A stretch of 64,000 bases of DNA from an uncultured Bacilli bacterium (GTDB lineage: Bacteria; Bacillota_I; Bacilli_A; RF39; UBA660): assembly GCA_934096265.1 (NCBI GenBank), contig CAKOLI010000001.1:186001-250000 (forward strand). The letters are read 5' to 3'. Position numbers and translations under genes: made by a program. Shown here piece after piece: positions 7,840 through 17,557 of this stretch. The stretch's first letter is position 1; every line of letters starts with the position of its first letter. The notes below the pieces were generated by a model. The model was not told the origin of the DNA and made no database searches. It worked only from the letters and a program-made list of their open reading frames with translations.

Positions 7840-9612
7840 ATGAGCCATATAAAAGTAATGGACGAAAATCTAGCTAATAAAATAAATGCTGGAGAAGTAG
7901 TAGAAAAATGTGTATCAATAGTAAAAGAACTAGTGGAAAACAGTATAGATGCAGGTAGTACCGATATCAAAATATACTTACAAGAATCAGGCTTAAGAGA
8001 AATAAAAGTAATAGATAACGGTTCTGGTATGGATAAAAATGATGCCTTATTATGCTTTCAAAGACATGCTACTTCTAAAATTATAACTGATGATGATTTA
8101 TTCAACATCCACACTCTAGGCTTTAGAGGAGAAGCCCTTCCTTCCATCGCGGCTATCTCTGAAGTAATATTAAAAACCGCGACCAAAGAAGAAGGTACCC
8201 TAGTACACATCAAAGGTGGCCACCTATTAGAACACACCGCATGTGAACTTAGAAATGGAACTAGCATTAGTATAAGTAACATGTTCTATAATACTCCCGC
8301 CAGACTAAAACATCTAAAAAGCCCCTACAGCGAACTAGCTTCTATCGTTGACTACGTAAACAAAATAGCTCTAAGCTATCCTAATATTAAATTCAAATTA
8401 ACCTCAGATGATAAAGAAATATTAAACACAGATGGAAGCAATAACCTACTTAAAGTAATAAAAGAAATATATGGATTAAACGTAGCTAAAAAAATGATAC
8501 CTATAAATAATGAAAATGACGATTATACCATAAAGGGCTATATATCATTGCCAGAAGTAACTAGAACTACTAAAAATAGTATAATAACTCTAGTTAATGG
8601 AAGAGTAGTTAAAAACTATGAATTAAATAAAACTATTAACGAATCTTATCATACTTATAAAGAAGATAGCAGATATCCAATCGTAGTAATAGATATTAAA
8701 ACAGACCCATCCCTAATAGATGTAAACATCCATCCATCTAAATTAGATATCAAATTCTCTAACTTTACCGAACTAAACGAACTAATTAGAACTACTATCA
8801 TCGCAGCTATTAAAACTAAATTATTAATCCCTAATGTAGAAGCCAAAACACCACCTACTATAAAACCCATTCAAAATAACATTGACTTTACAGTAGGAGA
8901 AAGTGACCCCGCATATAACAAATTATTAGATGACTACTTTAAAAATGACCAAATAGATGAAGGTATCATCCACAATGAAGAAAATAACGAAGAAGAAACT
9001 ATAAAAGAAATAACTTCTCCTAGTGATAAATTACCAGAACTATACCCAATAGCTCTAGCTCTAGGAACATACATCATCTGCCAAAACAACCAAGGTATCT
9101 ACTTAATAGACCAACATGCCGCTAAAGAAAGAATAAACTATGAAAAATATAAAGATGCTATTCTAAATCCTAAAAAAGATACCATCTCTATGCTTTTTCC
9201 GATCGTTATAGAATATCCTTACAACGAATTTATCATCATAAAAGAAAACTTAGACTTTATAAAAAGCTTTGGAATAAACATAGAAGAATTTGGTAGTAAC
9301 AGCATAAGAATAACAGAACATCCTACATGGTTACCTACTGGTAGTGAAGAAGAAGCACTAAGAAAAATACTAGATTTAATCATCACCAAAGAAAAAAACT
9401 TTAGCCCATCTGTTTTTAATGACCGCGTCGCGATGACAGTAAGCTGTAAAATGAGTAAAAAAGCTAATACTTATTCTAGTATAGAAGAAATGGAACGCTT
9501 AATAAAAGACTTAAGAAAATGTGACAATCCATATCATTGTCCTCATGGAAGACCAACCATCATATTCTATAGCATATATGAACTAGAAAAACTATTCAAA
9601 AGGAGTATCTAA
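7840..9612 (+). CDS. mutL: DNA mismatch repair protein MutL
   Basis: A 590-residue mismatch-repair ATPase and nicking endonuclease. The GHKL ATPase part shows NKINAGEV, ELVENSIDAG, DNGSGM, RHATSK and GFRGEAL within the first 110 residues. The C-terminal part holds DQHAAKERINYE, which fits the DQHA-x2-E-x4-E metal motif of MutL proteins that nick DNA themselves, and the partner motifs SCKMSKKA and CPHGRPT near the end. An endonuclease-active MutL goes with a methylation-independent pathway. mutS is not in the window. An AAGAAGGAA ribosome site precedes ATG 7840; the next gene starts two bases after its stop codon. Confidence 0.96.
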   Translation: MSHIKVMDENLANKINAGEVVEKCVSIVKELVENSIDAGSTDIKIYLQESGLREIKVIDNGSGMDKNDALLCFQRHATSKIITDDDLFNIHTLGFRGEALPSIAAISEVILKTATKEEGTLVHIKGGHLLEHTACELRNGTSISISNMFYNTPARLKHLKSPYSELASIVDYVNKIALSYPNIKFKLTSDDKEILNTDGSNNLLKVIKEIYGLNVAKKMIPINNENDDYTIKGYISLPEVTRTTKNSIITLVNGRVVKNYELNKTINESYHTYKEDSRYPIVVIDIKTDPSLIDVNIHPSKLDIKFSNFTELNELIRTTIIAAIKTKLLIPNVEAKTPPTIKPIQNNIDFTVGESDPAYNKLLDDYFKNDQIDEGIIHNEENNEEETIKEITSPSDKLPELYPIALALGTYIICQNNQGIYLIDQHAAKERINYEKYKDAILNPKKDTISMLFPIVIEYPYNEFIIIKENLDFIKSFGINIEEFGSNSIRITEHPTWLPTGSEEEALRKILDLIITKEKNFSPSVFNDRVAMTVSCKMSKKANTYSSIEEMERLIKDLRKCDNPYHCPHGRPTIIFYSIYELEKLFKRSI

Positions 9613-9614
9613 TT

Positions 9615-11393
9615 ATGAAAGACATACAATCAATCAATAAAATGCCTAAAGAAGAAAAAATTAAATACTTAAAAGATATAAATATCAAAAGAGAGTACTT
9701 CAAAAAAGAAAATCATTATGAATTCATCTGGCTAGTCCAAGAATTACAAGATGATATTCTCTTATTTTTAGATGATGATACTACAAATATGCTAAAAAAT
9801 GACCCACGCTTAGAAGATAAATTAAATGCCATCATCACAAGTGGTAACCCTCTTGTAAATAAATATTTAAAAGAAGAAAAACTAATAACATTAATAAATC
9901 AATTCCATAGTCTAGATATATATCTTACATCCTTAAATATAGAATTTGGAATAAACTACTTTAACTACATTATAAAAAATAACTGCATAGACTGTTTTTC
10001 TAATCTAAATCCACATGTCCAGCTAGAAATACTTAAAGATAAAAAGAACCTAGATACTCTAAAATCTATAGATTTACCATCAACATTCTTAACTGATATA
10101 AACGTAGAATGCATACAGTACTTATTAAAAGACAACTACTTTGAAAATATCTTCCTTAACCTAGATATATTTGAAATAGATAAAATGGTTAAAAAAGGTC
10201 TAATTATCCCTAATAATCTAATAGAAAAAAGATTAATAAATAAATATCTTCAAATTAATGATATAAATATCCTATATGATGTATTATCTTCCTTAGAATT
10301 AAATAATTCTCATCTACTTGAGTATCTAACTAATAAAATAAAAGATAAATTTAAAGAACAAATTAACAACATAGATAGAAATCTAGGTATATTTAAAGAA
10401 TATAAAGACCTAATAACCTCTTTAAATCATAATAACTGTAATATTAGCTTGTATCTAAAGTTACAAGAAGTAAATAACCAAGAAGGAAGATTAAAAATCT
10501 TACAAGATTATACTACTAAGACTATGCTAGAAATGACTATTCTATCTTCCTATAATGATTTAGCCTATAACTTTTTAAAAAACATAAACATAATTATTAA
10601 CTATATAAATAATAATAAAAATCATCTTATTCCTAAAGAAAGATTAGATATATATAATAAATTACATAATTATTATACTCTAAGTATAGAAGATAAAATA
10701 AATCTATTTAACACCCTTATAACTACTGACAATATATCTACCTTCTACGATGATTTTAAATCTTGCCTAAATGATTCATATCAAAGTATAAAAGATACTT
10801 GCTTTAAGATAGATAAAAATAAAACTTTCAATGTAGATAATCTACCTATCTATAAACTAGATGGAGAAAAATTTAAAATGCTAATAAATCATACAACAAT
10901 ATCAAGGTATGATGATTGTCATCCATATTGGTCTAATAACAAAAAATATATCTCCACCAGCTTAATCGGAGATACTTACCTAGGAACATTCAGAAATCCA
11001 CAAGATAATGTTATCTTAGGCTTTACTGATTTTAATATTGAAAATATTATGCACATGTATGAATCAGACTCATATAGTAGCAAAGAATATGGAAGTGCTA
11101 AAATACCTACTATAGATACACCAGATAATCTCCTAAGTAGAACTAAAGCATATAACGAAATATTAATTAAAGGTAGTAATGAACTAAAACCAAGCTATAT
11201 AGTTTGCTACGACAGTATTAAAGAAGGAGATATTATAACTAGTAAATATTTTAATAATATCCCCCTAGTAATTATAAATACCAAGAAATATAACACTACC
11301 AAAACATCTATTAATACTGATATAGAACATAATAGATCCTACATAGAACCAAGCAGTGCCTATCTTATTGATACCTATAAAAGAAATTCATAA
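9615..11393 (+). CDS. Unknown 592-residue protein co-transcribed with mutL
   Basis: Starts two bases after mutL, with AAAAGGAG inside the mutL end as ribosome site, so the two are translationally linked. I do not recognise the family. Residues 1-410 are rich in Leu, Ile, Asn and Lys and look all-helical, with a repeat-like solenoid character. The last 180 residues differ: they contain a globular, probably alpha-beta domain with YWSNNKKYISTSLIGD, GTFRNPQDNVILGFTDF, SRTKAYNEI and YIVCYD, the part most likely to have an activity. No signal peptide or membrane helix is seen, so it is probably cytoplasmic. No role in repair can be inferred beyond the position. Confidence 0.6.
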   Translation: MKDIQSINKMPKEEKIKYLKDINIKREYFKKENHYEFIWLVQELQDDILLFLDDDTTNMLKNDPRLEDKLNAIITSGNPLVNKYLKEEKLITLINQFHSLDIYLTSLNIEFGINYFNYIIKNNCIDCFSNLNPHVQLEILKDKKNLDTLKSIDLPSTFLTDINVECIQYLLKDNYFENIFLNLDIFEIDKMVKKGLIIPNNLIEKRLINKYLQINDINILYDVLSSLELNNSHLLEYLTNKIKDKFKEQINNIDRNLGIFKEYKDLITSLNHNNCNISLYLKLQEVNNQEGRLKILQDYTTKTMLEMTILSSYNDLAYNFLKNINIIINYINNNKNHLIPKERLDIYNKLHNYYTLSIEDKINLFNTLITTDNISTFYDDFKSCLNDSYQSIKDTCFKIDKNKTFNVDNLPIYKLDGEKFKMLINHTTISRYDDCHPYWSNNKKYISTSLIGDTYLGTFRNPQDNVILGFTDFNIENIMHMYESDSYSSKEYGSAKIPTIDTPDNLLSRTKAYNEILIKGSNELKPSYIVCYDSIKEGDIITSKYFNNIPLVIINTKKYNTTKTSINTDIEHNRSYIEPSSAYLIDTYKRNS

Positions 11394-11465
11394 AAAAACA
11401 TCTAAATACTAGTATTAAAACAAAAAATGTAGTATAATATTTATATAAGTAAAGGAGGATAAAAC

Positions 11466-12029
11466 ATGAATGCAGGTACAATTACATTAATTATTATTTT
11501 TGCTATTATTGCTTTAATACTTTTCTGGGGAGTTGGTGTATATAACAAACTAGTAAATAGAAGAAACAAAGTAAAAGATCAATTTGCACAAGTAGACGTA
11601 CAATTAAAAAGAAGATTTGACTTAATACCTAACATAGTAGAAACAGTAAAAGGATATGCACATCATGAAGAAGAAACTTTAACTAAAGTAATAGAAGCAA
11701 GAAATAAATTTACTACTGCAAACTCAATTAATGAAGAGCTTGACGCGAATAACATGCTAACTGGTGCTCTAAACAAATTATTTGCACTATCTGAAAGCTA
11801 TCCAGAATTAAAAGCAAACGAAAACTTTTTATCACTTCAAAAAGATTTAAAAGATACTGAAGACAAAATTTCTTATGCAAGACAATTCTACAATGATACT
11901 GTACTTACTTATAACAACTTAAGAGAAATGTTTCCATCAAACATTATAGCAAGTATATTCAAATTTGAAGCATTTGAGTTTTTCAAAGTGGATGAAGCTT
12001 CAAAAGAAGCACCAAAAGTTAAATTTTAA
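11466..12029 (+). CDS. lemA: LemA family membrane protein
   Basis: A 187-residue LemA protein: one N-terminal membrane helix (residues 5-25), then a long helical bundle with the family signature YNKLVNRRNKVKDQFAQVDVQ and RRFDLIPN, and YARQFYND near residue 140. The molecular role of LemA is not established. It is preceded by an AAAGGAGG site and a TATAAT at 11433-11438. The next gene encodes a DUF2207 protein with a Gly-rich tail, a very common LemA partner, so the pair probably works together at the membrane. A terminator separates them. Confidence 0.93.
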   Translation: MNAGTITLIIIFAIIALILFWGVGVYNKLVNRRNKVKDQFAQVDVQLKRRFDLIPNIVETVKGYAHHEEETLTKVIEARNKFTTANSINEELDANNMLTGALNKLFALSESYPELKANENFLSLQKDLKDTEDKISYARQFYNDTVLTYNNLREMFPSNIIASIFKFEAFEFFKVDEASKEAPKVKF

Positions 12030-12052
12030 GGCTTACATTGTAAGCTTTTTTT
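12028..12052 (+). terminator. Terminator between lemA and the DUF2207 gene
   Basis: GCTTAC at 12031-12036 pairs with GTAAGC at 12040-12045, followed by seven T. It lies just 20 bases before the next start codon, so it may set the ratio between LemA and the downstream protein rather than end the operon. Confidence 0.65.
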
Positions 12053-12071
12053 AAGAAATAAGGAGGAAAAA

Positions 12072-14117
12072 ATGAAGAAATATATATTATTTTTTCTACT
12101 TTTAATAATCCCTTTTAAAGTATACGCCAGTTACACATCTAAATATTATGTAGATGTAACAGTAAACGAAGATGGCTCTTTAACATTTAAAGAAATGATT
12201 TCTTTTGATGGAAGCTATAACTACTTTGAAAGAAGATTATACTTAAAAGGAAATTATAAACAATTTACCGGTAATAGTCCATCTGACTTCTATGGTACAG
12301 ACATATATAATGCAAGTGAAATAACTAACATCTGTGCTTCATCAGTACCAAAAGAAATAACAGACTTTGGCTATATAGATAACCATAACTATTGTTTTGA
12401 TTTAACCACAAATGGCTACAAAGGCCAAAAAAACAAATATACCTATGACGATACTACAAGCAATAAAATAATTAGAATATATAATCCTAGTAGTCAAAAT
12501 GAAAACTTTTACCTAGAATATACTATAAAAGATGCTGTAGTAATACATAATGACGTTGCGGAATTACTCTATAACTTTGAATGGTCAGAAGATATCTTAG
12601 ATTACCAAGTATATTTACACCTTCCAAACGACAGTACAACATTTAGAATATATTCTCACGGTCCCATGCAAGGGGAAAACAGCCTAATAGATAAAAAAAC
12701 CGCTTATGCCTACTGGAAAGATTTAGAAGCCAATGCCAAGACGGATATTAGAATTATCTTTGATAAATCCCTAGTACCAAACGGAAATAAAAAAAGTAAC
12801 GTAGACGCCCTAGATAAAATAGTTAGCTATGAAACAGATTTAGCCAACACCCAAAACGAATTAAGAGAAAACCTAAAACAAGACCTAATAAGAAATGCCG
12901 TATACTACACAGAATACGCCGAACAACATCCTACTAGATCTTCGTATAATAATGCCTATAATTATGTAGAACTATTAGAAGAGACTACCTTAAAACAAGA
13001 ACTACTAGAAAGATTAGAAAAAGTATTAGATAAAGTTTCAAGACAAGAAAAAATAGTAAGAACAATAAACTTAACTATTATAAGTATTTGGTTTCTAGGA
13101 CTAATATATTTACTATATAAATTCTATAAATATCATGATAAAGAATATGCTAACAATCTACCTAGTGAATACTATAGAGACCTACCTAATACCTATGGTC
13201 CTGAAATACTAGGATACTTACTAACTAGAAGCAATATCAAAAGTGACTATCTATCTGCCTCAATCATGGAATTAATAAGAAAGAAAAGCTTAAAAATCGA
13301 TAATGACTATAGTGATAAAAAGAAATTCAAAATAATAGATTTAAAAAATGAAGAAGTAGATAAAGATTTAACATCCTCTGAAATACTACTAAAAAAATGG
13401 TTTATAAATGATGTTGGTAATGGAGAATACGTCACTAATGACGATATTAAAAAAGCAAGTAAAAATGATTATGAAGACTTCCTTAGTAACTATAGTACTT
13501 GGAAAAATGACGTAATCGCAAGAGGAAAAGCTATGAACTTCTATGAAAACAACACTTGGAACAAAACAAAATATAGCTTGTACTGCTTACTAGGAATACT
13601 AATCTACTTATTAGTAATTAAAATAGATAATACCTCTAATTACACATTAATATACGCCTTATGCCTACCTATAAGTATCATAAGCTTCATATACATAGTA
13701 TTTTCTGCCAAAAAAACTAAAGAAGGAAATGATGACTATAACAAATGGATGGCCTTTAAAAAATTCTTACTTGACTTTGGAAGATTCCAAGAAAAAGAAC
13801 TACCAGAAATATACTTATGGGAACACTTCCTAGTATACGCTACCGCCTTTGGCATCGCAGACAAAGTAAGAAAATCTATGGAAATGAAAATAAAAGAATA
13901 TAACCTAGATACCTCAAATACATATATACCAGTATTCTATACCAACAATGTCGTAATAGGGGATACTATCAAAAATAGCATCACTACAGGTATTAACAAA
14001 GCTCAAGCAGAATATAACAAAGCCCACTCATCATCATCATCCTCAGGTGGCTTCGGAGGAGGAGCATCATTCGGAGGTGGAGGAGGAGGCTTCGGAGGAG
14101 GAGGAGGCCGTGGGTAA
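12072..14117 (+). CDS. DUF2207 domain membrane protein with glycine-rich tail
   Basis: A 681-residue protein with a cleavable-looking signal peptide (residues 1-19, ending VYA-S), an extracellular DUF2207 domain to about residue 270, one membrane helix near 335-355, a cytoplasmic stretch, and a helix pair near 495-540. The tail is SSSSSGGFGGG followed by further Gly-rich repeats, a hallmark of the family. It is the usual partner of LemA. The role is unknown; a cell-envelope or stress function is often assumed. AAGGAGG precedes the ATG. The Gly codons GGA at the end also form the ribosome site of the next gene, whose GTG start overlaps this stop codon. Confidence 0.85.
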   Translation: MKKYILFFLLLIIPFKVYASYTSKYYVDVTVNEDGSLTFKEMISFDGSYNYFERRLYLKGNYKQFTGNSPSDFYGTDIYNASEITNICASSVPKEITDFGYIDNHNYCFDLTTNGYKGQKNKYTYDDTTSNKIIRIYNPSSQNENFYLEYTIKDAVVIHNDVAELLYNFEWSEDILDYQVYLHLPNDSTTFRIYSHGPMQGENSLIDKKTAYAYWKDLEANAKTDIRIIFDKSLVPNGNKKSNVDALDKIVSYETDLANTQNELRENLKQDLIRNAVYYTEYAEQHPTRSSYNNAYNYVELLEETTLKQELLERLEKVLDKVSRQEKIVRTINLTIISIWFLGLIYLLYKFYKYHDKEYANNLPSEYYRDLPNTYGPEILGYLLTRSNIKSDYLSASIMELIRKKSLKIDNDYSDKKKFKIIDLKNEEVDKDLTSSEILLKKWFINDVGNGEYVTNDDIKKASKNDYEDFLSNYSTWKNDVIARGKAMNFYENNTWNKTKYSLYCLLGILIYLLVIKIDNTSNYTLIYALCLPISIISFIYIVFSAKKTKEGNDDYNKWMAFKKFLLDFGRFQEKELPEIYLWEHFLVYATAFGIADKVRKSMEMKIKEYNLDTSNTYIPVFYTNNVVIGDTIKNSITTGINKAQAEYNKAHSSSSSSGGFGGGASFGGGGGGFGGGGGRG

Positions 14118-14772
14118 TATAGAATATACCTACAAAGGCCAAACATTTCCCGTAAACATAATCCGCAAAAACAACAAAAACACATATATAAGAGTAGATG
14201 ATAACCTAAATATAAATATAACAACTTCCTACTTAGTAAGTAAAACAATCATAAAAGACATACTAACAAAAAACACTAAATCAATTAACAAAATGATAGA
14301 TAATAAAATAACCAAACTAGAAAAAATAAATAGTATTAACGAAAACAACATCTTACTCTTTGGCAAAAGAATATACGTAGTCTATAGTGATTCTTTTAAA
14401 GATACAGAAATGATTAACGACACAATTTATACCACTGATATAAAAAAACTAAATAAATATCTAAATAACATAATAACAAAAACATACCTTGCCAACCTAA
14501 ACTGTTGTTATAATACCTTTGAAGAAAACATACCTTATCCAACCTTAAAAATCCGCAAAATGAAAACAAGATGGGGGGTATGTAACTACAAAAAGAATAT
14601 CGTAACTCTTAATTTAGAATTAATAAATTATGATATTAGTTGCTTAAACTACGTTATTATCCATGAATTATCTCATTTCATCTACCAAGATCACTCTAAA
14701 CATTTTTGGGCCATTGTAAACAAATACTGCCCTAACTACAAAGAAATACGTAACATTTTGAAAAAAACCTAA
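14110..14772 (+). CDS. YgjP-like (DUF45) zinc metallopeptidase
   Basis: A 220-residue protein of the YgjP/DUF45 metal-dependent hydrolase family. It has MKTRWGVC, the strand before the active helix, then HELSHF with the distal His in DHSKHFW, giving the zinc site HExxH...H. I choose GTG 14110 because the preceding GGAGGAGG (the Gly tail codons of the upstream gene) is an ideal ribosome site; longer frames read through those repeats in a low-complexity Glu-rich register. The start overlaps the DUF2207 stop by eight bases. The gene ends in Lys-Lys-Thr-stop, and that 3' end is duplicated 4.9 kb downstream at the far end of an island. Confidence 0.85.
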   Translation: MGNIEYTYKGQTFPVNIIRKNNKNTYIRVDDNLNINITTSYLVSKTIIKDILTKNTKSINKMIDNKITKLEKINSINENNILLFGKRIYVVYSDSFKDTEMINDTIYTTDIKKLNKYLNNIITKTYLANLNCCYNTFEENIPYPTLKIRKMKTRWGVCNYKKNIVTLNLELINYDISCLNYVIIHELSHFIYQDHSKHFWAIVNKYCPNYKEIRNILKKT

Positions 14773-14787
14773 AGAAAGAAATTGATA
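14761..14787 (+). repeat. Left direct repeat of the RelA island
   Basis: A run of seven A, then C, C/T, and TAAAGAAAGAAATTGATA. The 27 bases recur at 19678-19704 with one difference. The left copy holds the last codons and stop of the metallopeptidase gene but only the 5' arm of a terminator. The right copy also reads Lys-Lys-Thr-stop, with ACC changed to the synonymous ACT, and keeps the entire terminator. This is what an integration that regenerates a gene 3' end would leave. Confidence 0.75.
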
Positions 14788-14809
14788 ACAACAAATTAAC
14801 AAAATAGTA

Positions 14810-14838
14810 TTGATTTATATAAAAAAAAGTGATAAAAT
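14810..14838 (+). promoter_or_regulatory. Promoter of the leader-RelA island
   Basis: TTGATT at 14810-14815 and TAAAAT at 14833-14838, 17 bases apart, 29 bases before the leader-peptide start. It lies inside the island, so the island brings its own promoter. Confidence 0.55.
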
Positions 14839-14867
14839 ATTGATTAAATTAATTTAGGAGGGCTATT

Positions 14868-15017
14868 ATGAGCAGACTGACTAATAAAACAAGAAATTGT
14901 TATTTAGAAGTATTAAGCGTTAAAACCAAATATCATATTAACGCTGTTTGCTTACACCCATATTTCAACATAAAGAATAATAATGCAGTATTGACGGTGC
15001 TTAGAGAAACATTGTAG
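14868..15017 (+). CDS. 49-residue leader peptide
   Basis: ATG 14868 follows a strong AGGAGGG (14856-14862). The ORF begins MSRLTNKTRNCYLE and ends TVLRETL, with its last codons inside a terminator hairpin that precedes the RelA-like gene. Within the ORF, AGCGTTAA at 14916-14923 pairs with TTAACGCT at 14938-14945, an earlier hairpin. A well-translated short ORF that runs into an intrinsic terminator before a main gene is the usual design of translation-coupled attenuation, as in leaders of ribosome-targeting antibiotic resistance genes and amino acid operons. The inducing signal cannot be read: no run of a single amino acid is obvious. Confidence 0.6.
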   Translation: MSRLTNKTRNCYLEVLSVKTKYHINAVCLHPYFNIKNNNAVLTVLRETL

Positions 15018-15039
15018 TGTTTCTTTTGGCACCGTTTTT
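14994..15039 (+). terminator. Attenuator terminator upstream of the RelA-like gene
   Basis: ACGGTGC at 14994-15000 pairs with GCACCGT at 15029-15035, and within it AGAAACA (15005-15011) pairs with TGTTTCT (15018-15024); five T follow. The stop codon of the leader peptide lies in the apical loop. The next ribosome site is at 15049. This strong GC-rich stem in an AT-rich region is a clear premature terminator. Confidence 0.75.
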
Positions 15040-15062
15040 CTGTTATTTAGGAGGTGCTATTA

Positions 15063-16502
15063 GTGAACGACATTACATTACAGAACTTATTATTCAAATT
15101 AAAATAATATAGTAATGAGGACAAAGAAACTGTAAAAAAAGCATACACTTACGCCGATTATTTACATAATGGTCAAACTAGGCAGAGTGGGGAACCTTAT
15201 ATTAGTCATCCGTTAAATGTAGCTTATATACTTGCTGAAATGCATGCGGATAAAGATACAATATGTGCTGGACTGCTTCATGATACCTTAGAAGACACAA
15301 GTATAACTAAAGAAGATATTGCTCATGAATTTAATCAAAATATTGCTACTTTAGTAGATGGAGTAACAAAAATAAGTAAAATGAATTTTTCTTCTAAACA
15401 AGACCAAAATTATGCGAATACAAGAAAGATAATAACAGGAATAGCAGAAGATGTTCGGATTATTGTAATTAAACTTGCAGATAGACTTCACAATATGAGA
15501 ACACTAGGATTTAAGTCGGAATTCAAACAAAAAGAGAATGCACTTGAAACTATGGAAATATTTGTCCCTCTTGCTTATTATATTGGAGCATACAGAATAA
15601 AGAGTGAACTAGAAGATTTGTCACTGCAATATTTAAAACGTGAAGTATATAAAAAAATAGAAGAAAGAAAAATAAAACTAGAAGAATCAAGTAAATCTTG
15701 TTTAGAAGAAATGCTACAAAGAATAGAAGAACTATTAGAACACAAAAAGATTTCAAATGAAATAAAGATTAGAACTAAAAATATATATGGCATATATAAA
15801 AGATTAAACGAAGGACACAAACTATCTGATATACATGATTTGTTATCATTAAAGATAATGGTAGAAAAAGTAGAAAATTGTTATATTACACTAGGATTAA
15901 TTCGCAAAGAGTATCATCCAATAAATGAAAGGTTTAAGGATTATATTTGCAATCCCAAGACAAATATGTATCAGAGTTTACATACAACAGTGTATGGACC
16001 AGATGACAGATTAGTGCAAACACAAATAAGGACATTTGATATGGACAAGGTTGCGTCATTTGGACTTACAGCTTATTGGGAATCACAAACAGGTAATGCA
16101 AGAGATATAATGCAAAATGATTTAAAACAGAAATTTCAGTTTTTCAAATCATTAGTAGAAATAAATTCCATGTTTGGAGATAATCAACAATTTGTAAATC
16201 AAATAAAAACAGAGCTATTTGCAGACAAAGTATACGTGTATACAACAAAAGGTAATGTTGTAGAACTTCCTAAAGGGGCAACTGCAATAGATTTTGCGTA
16301 TAAAATACACACAGACATTGGAAATACAATGGTGGGAGTATTTGTAAATGATAGGTTTGTACCAGTAGATTACGTTTTAAAAAACAAAGATAGAGTAAGA
16401 ATAGTAACAAATGACTTATCTTATGGCCCTAGGGAAGATTGGATAGATAAAGCACAAACAAGTTTAGCAAAAAGAAAAATTAGAGAATTTAATAGAAGAT
16501 AA
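15063..16502 (+). pseudogene. RelA/SpoT-like protein gene interrupted by one in-frame TAA
   Basis: AGGAGG at 15049-15054 precedes GTG 15063. Translation gives a family-typical N-terminus for 14 codons, then TAA at 15105-15107, then the same frame continues to 16502 through NGQTRQSGEPYISHPLNVAY. The stop stands where relatives usually have Glu, so a GAA to TAA change suffices. The next in-frame ATG (15240) would omit the first metal-binding His in SHP. Downstream parts: HD hydrolase domain with HDTLEDT, synthetase domain with NMYQSLHTTV, and TGS domain; the ACT domain is missing (about 480 residues in total, against about 730). In the synthetase the usual EVQIRT motif reads QTQIRT, so the catalytic Glu appears replaced by Thr. 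It is a decayed gene, a base error or a recoded stop. Confidence 0.75.
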
Positions 16503-16524
16503 ATAAATTTAAAGGAGAGAAAAC

Positions 16525-17553
16525 ATGAAAAACTATATACCCAATACATGGAAAAATAAAAAAACGCATTATATGAAAGTTATTGATGAACCTTGGTATA
16601 AACTATTAGTAAAACTAGAAAATTTGTTAACAGTGGAGACTGTAAAGTTTTATGAAAAAATCGGAATAAGTACAATGCATTTGCCTGTAACGACAGAATC
16701 AATTTCGAGCCCCATGGGCAGGGGGAGTGATTCACTTCCTGTAAAAGTGAATTTAAATGGGGTAGAAACATATTTAGCTGACTCGATGCAATTTTTCCTT
16801 GAATATGGTTGCCGTTTAACTAATAAAGGTGTTTACTATATTATGCCATCTTTTAGAGGAGAAAAAGCAGACAAGAGGCACTTGTGTCAATTTTATCATA
16901 GTGAAGCAGAAATTATTGGAAGTTTAAACGATGTCATGAACTTGATTGAAAAATATATAAAATATTTGTCTAAACAAATAATTAAACAATTAGGTTCAGA
17001 AATTAAAGATATGATTGGAGATATATCACATATAGAAAAAATAGCTACATATAAAGGGCACTTTCCAAAGATAACATTTGACGAAATGGAAAAAAAACTC
17101 AAAGATAAATATCCAAACGAAATTGAAAAATATATTGAGTATAATGACGGATGGAGAAACATGACACACGAAGGAGAAAAAAAGATAATGAGCATGTATA
17201 ATGGTATAGTCTGGGTCACTAATTATGATATTTTAACCGTTCCATTCTACCAAAAATACGATGATGTTATTAAAGGTACAGCAAAAAATGCTGATTTATT
17301 AATGGGAATTGGGGAAACAGTAGGATGTGGAGAAAGGCATAACGATTATAAAGGTTTGTTAGATTCGCTAGAATTTCACGAAGTAGATATTAAAGAGTAC
17401 AAATGGTATATAAATATGAAAAAATGCAAGCCACTAAACACATCAGGGTTTGGTATGGGTACAGAAAGATTCTTAATGTGGGTGCTTAAATGTGATGATA
17501 TTAGGAACATGCAAATATGCTTAAGATTTAACGGAGAGGATGTAAATCCATAA
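16525..17553 (+). CDS. AsnRS/asparagine synthetase A-like class II aaRS catalytic domain protein
   Basis: A 342-residue stand-alone class IIb aminoacyl-tRNA synthetase core. Motif 2 is RHLCQFYHSEAEI, preceded by SFRGEKADK, and motif 3 is GFGMGTERFLMW, both close to asparaginyl-tRNA synthetase. The N-terminal OB-fold anticodon-binding domain is absent, so it is unlikely to charge tRNA in the normal way. Such paralogues include archaeal-type asparagine synthetase-related proteins and enzymes that activate an amino acid for small-molecule synthesis. AAAGGAG precedes the start. It follows the RelA-like gene by 22 bases and precedes an amidohydrolase by 4 bases. Codon use is less A-rich than that of the flanking housekeeping genes, consistent with acquisition. 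Substrate is unknown. Confidence 0.75.
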   Translation: MKNYIPNTWKNKKTHYMKVIDEPWYKLLVKLENLLTVETVKFYEKIGISTMHLPVTTESISSPMGRGSDSLPVKVNLNGVETYLADSMQFFLEYGCRLTNKGVYYIMPSFRGEKADKRHLCQFYHSEAEIIGSLNDVMNLIEKYIKYLSKQIIKQLGSEIKDMIGDISHIEKIATYKGHFPKITFDEMEKKLKDKYPNEIEKYIEYNDGWRNMTHEGEKKIMSMYNGIVWVTNYDILTVPFYQKYDDVIKGTAKNADLLMGIGETVGCGERHNDYKGLLDSLEFHEVDIKEYKWYINMKKCKPLNTSGFGMGTERFLMWVLKCDDIRNMQICLRFNGEDVNP

Positions 17554-17557
17554 TACA

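Noticed and set aside
14003..14248. Proline-rich minus-strand frame opposite the glycine tail
   Set aside because: It is the complement of the GGA/GGC repeats of the DUF2207 gene and has no ribosome site of its own.
14788..15062. T-box riboswitch before the RelA-like gene
   Set aside because: No AGGGTGGNACCGCG core or specifier loop is present; the region is a translated leader with a plain terminator.
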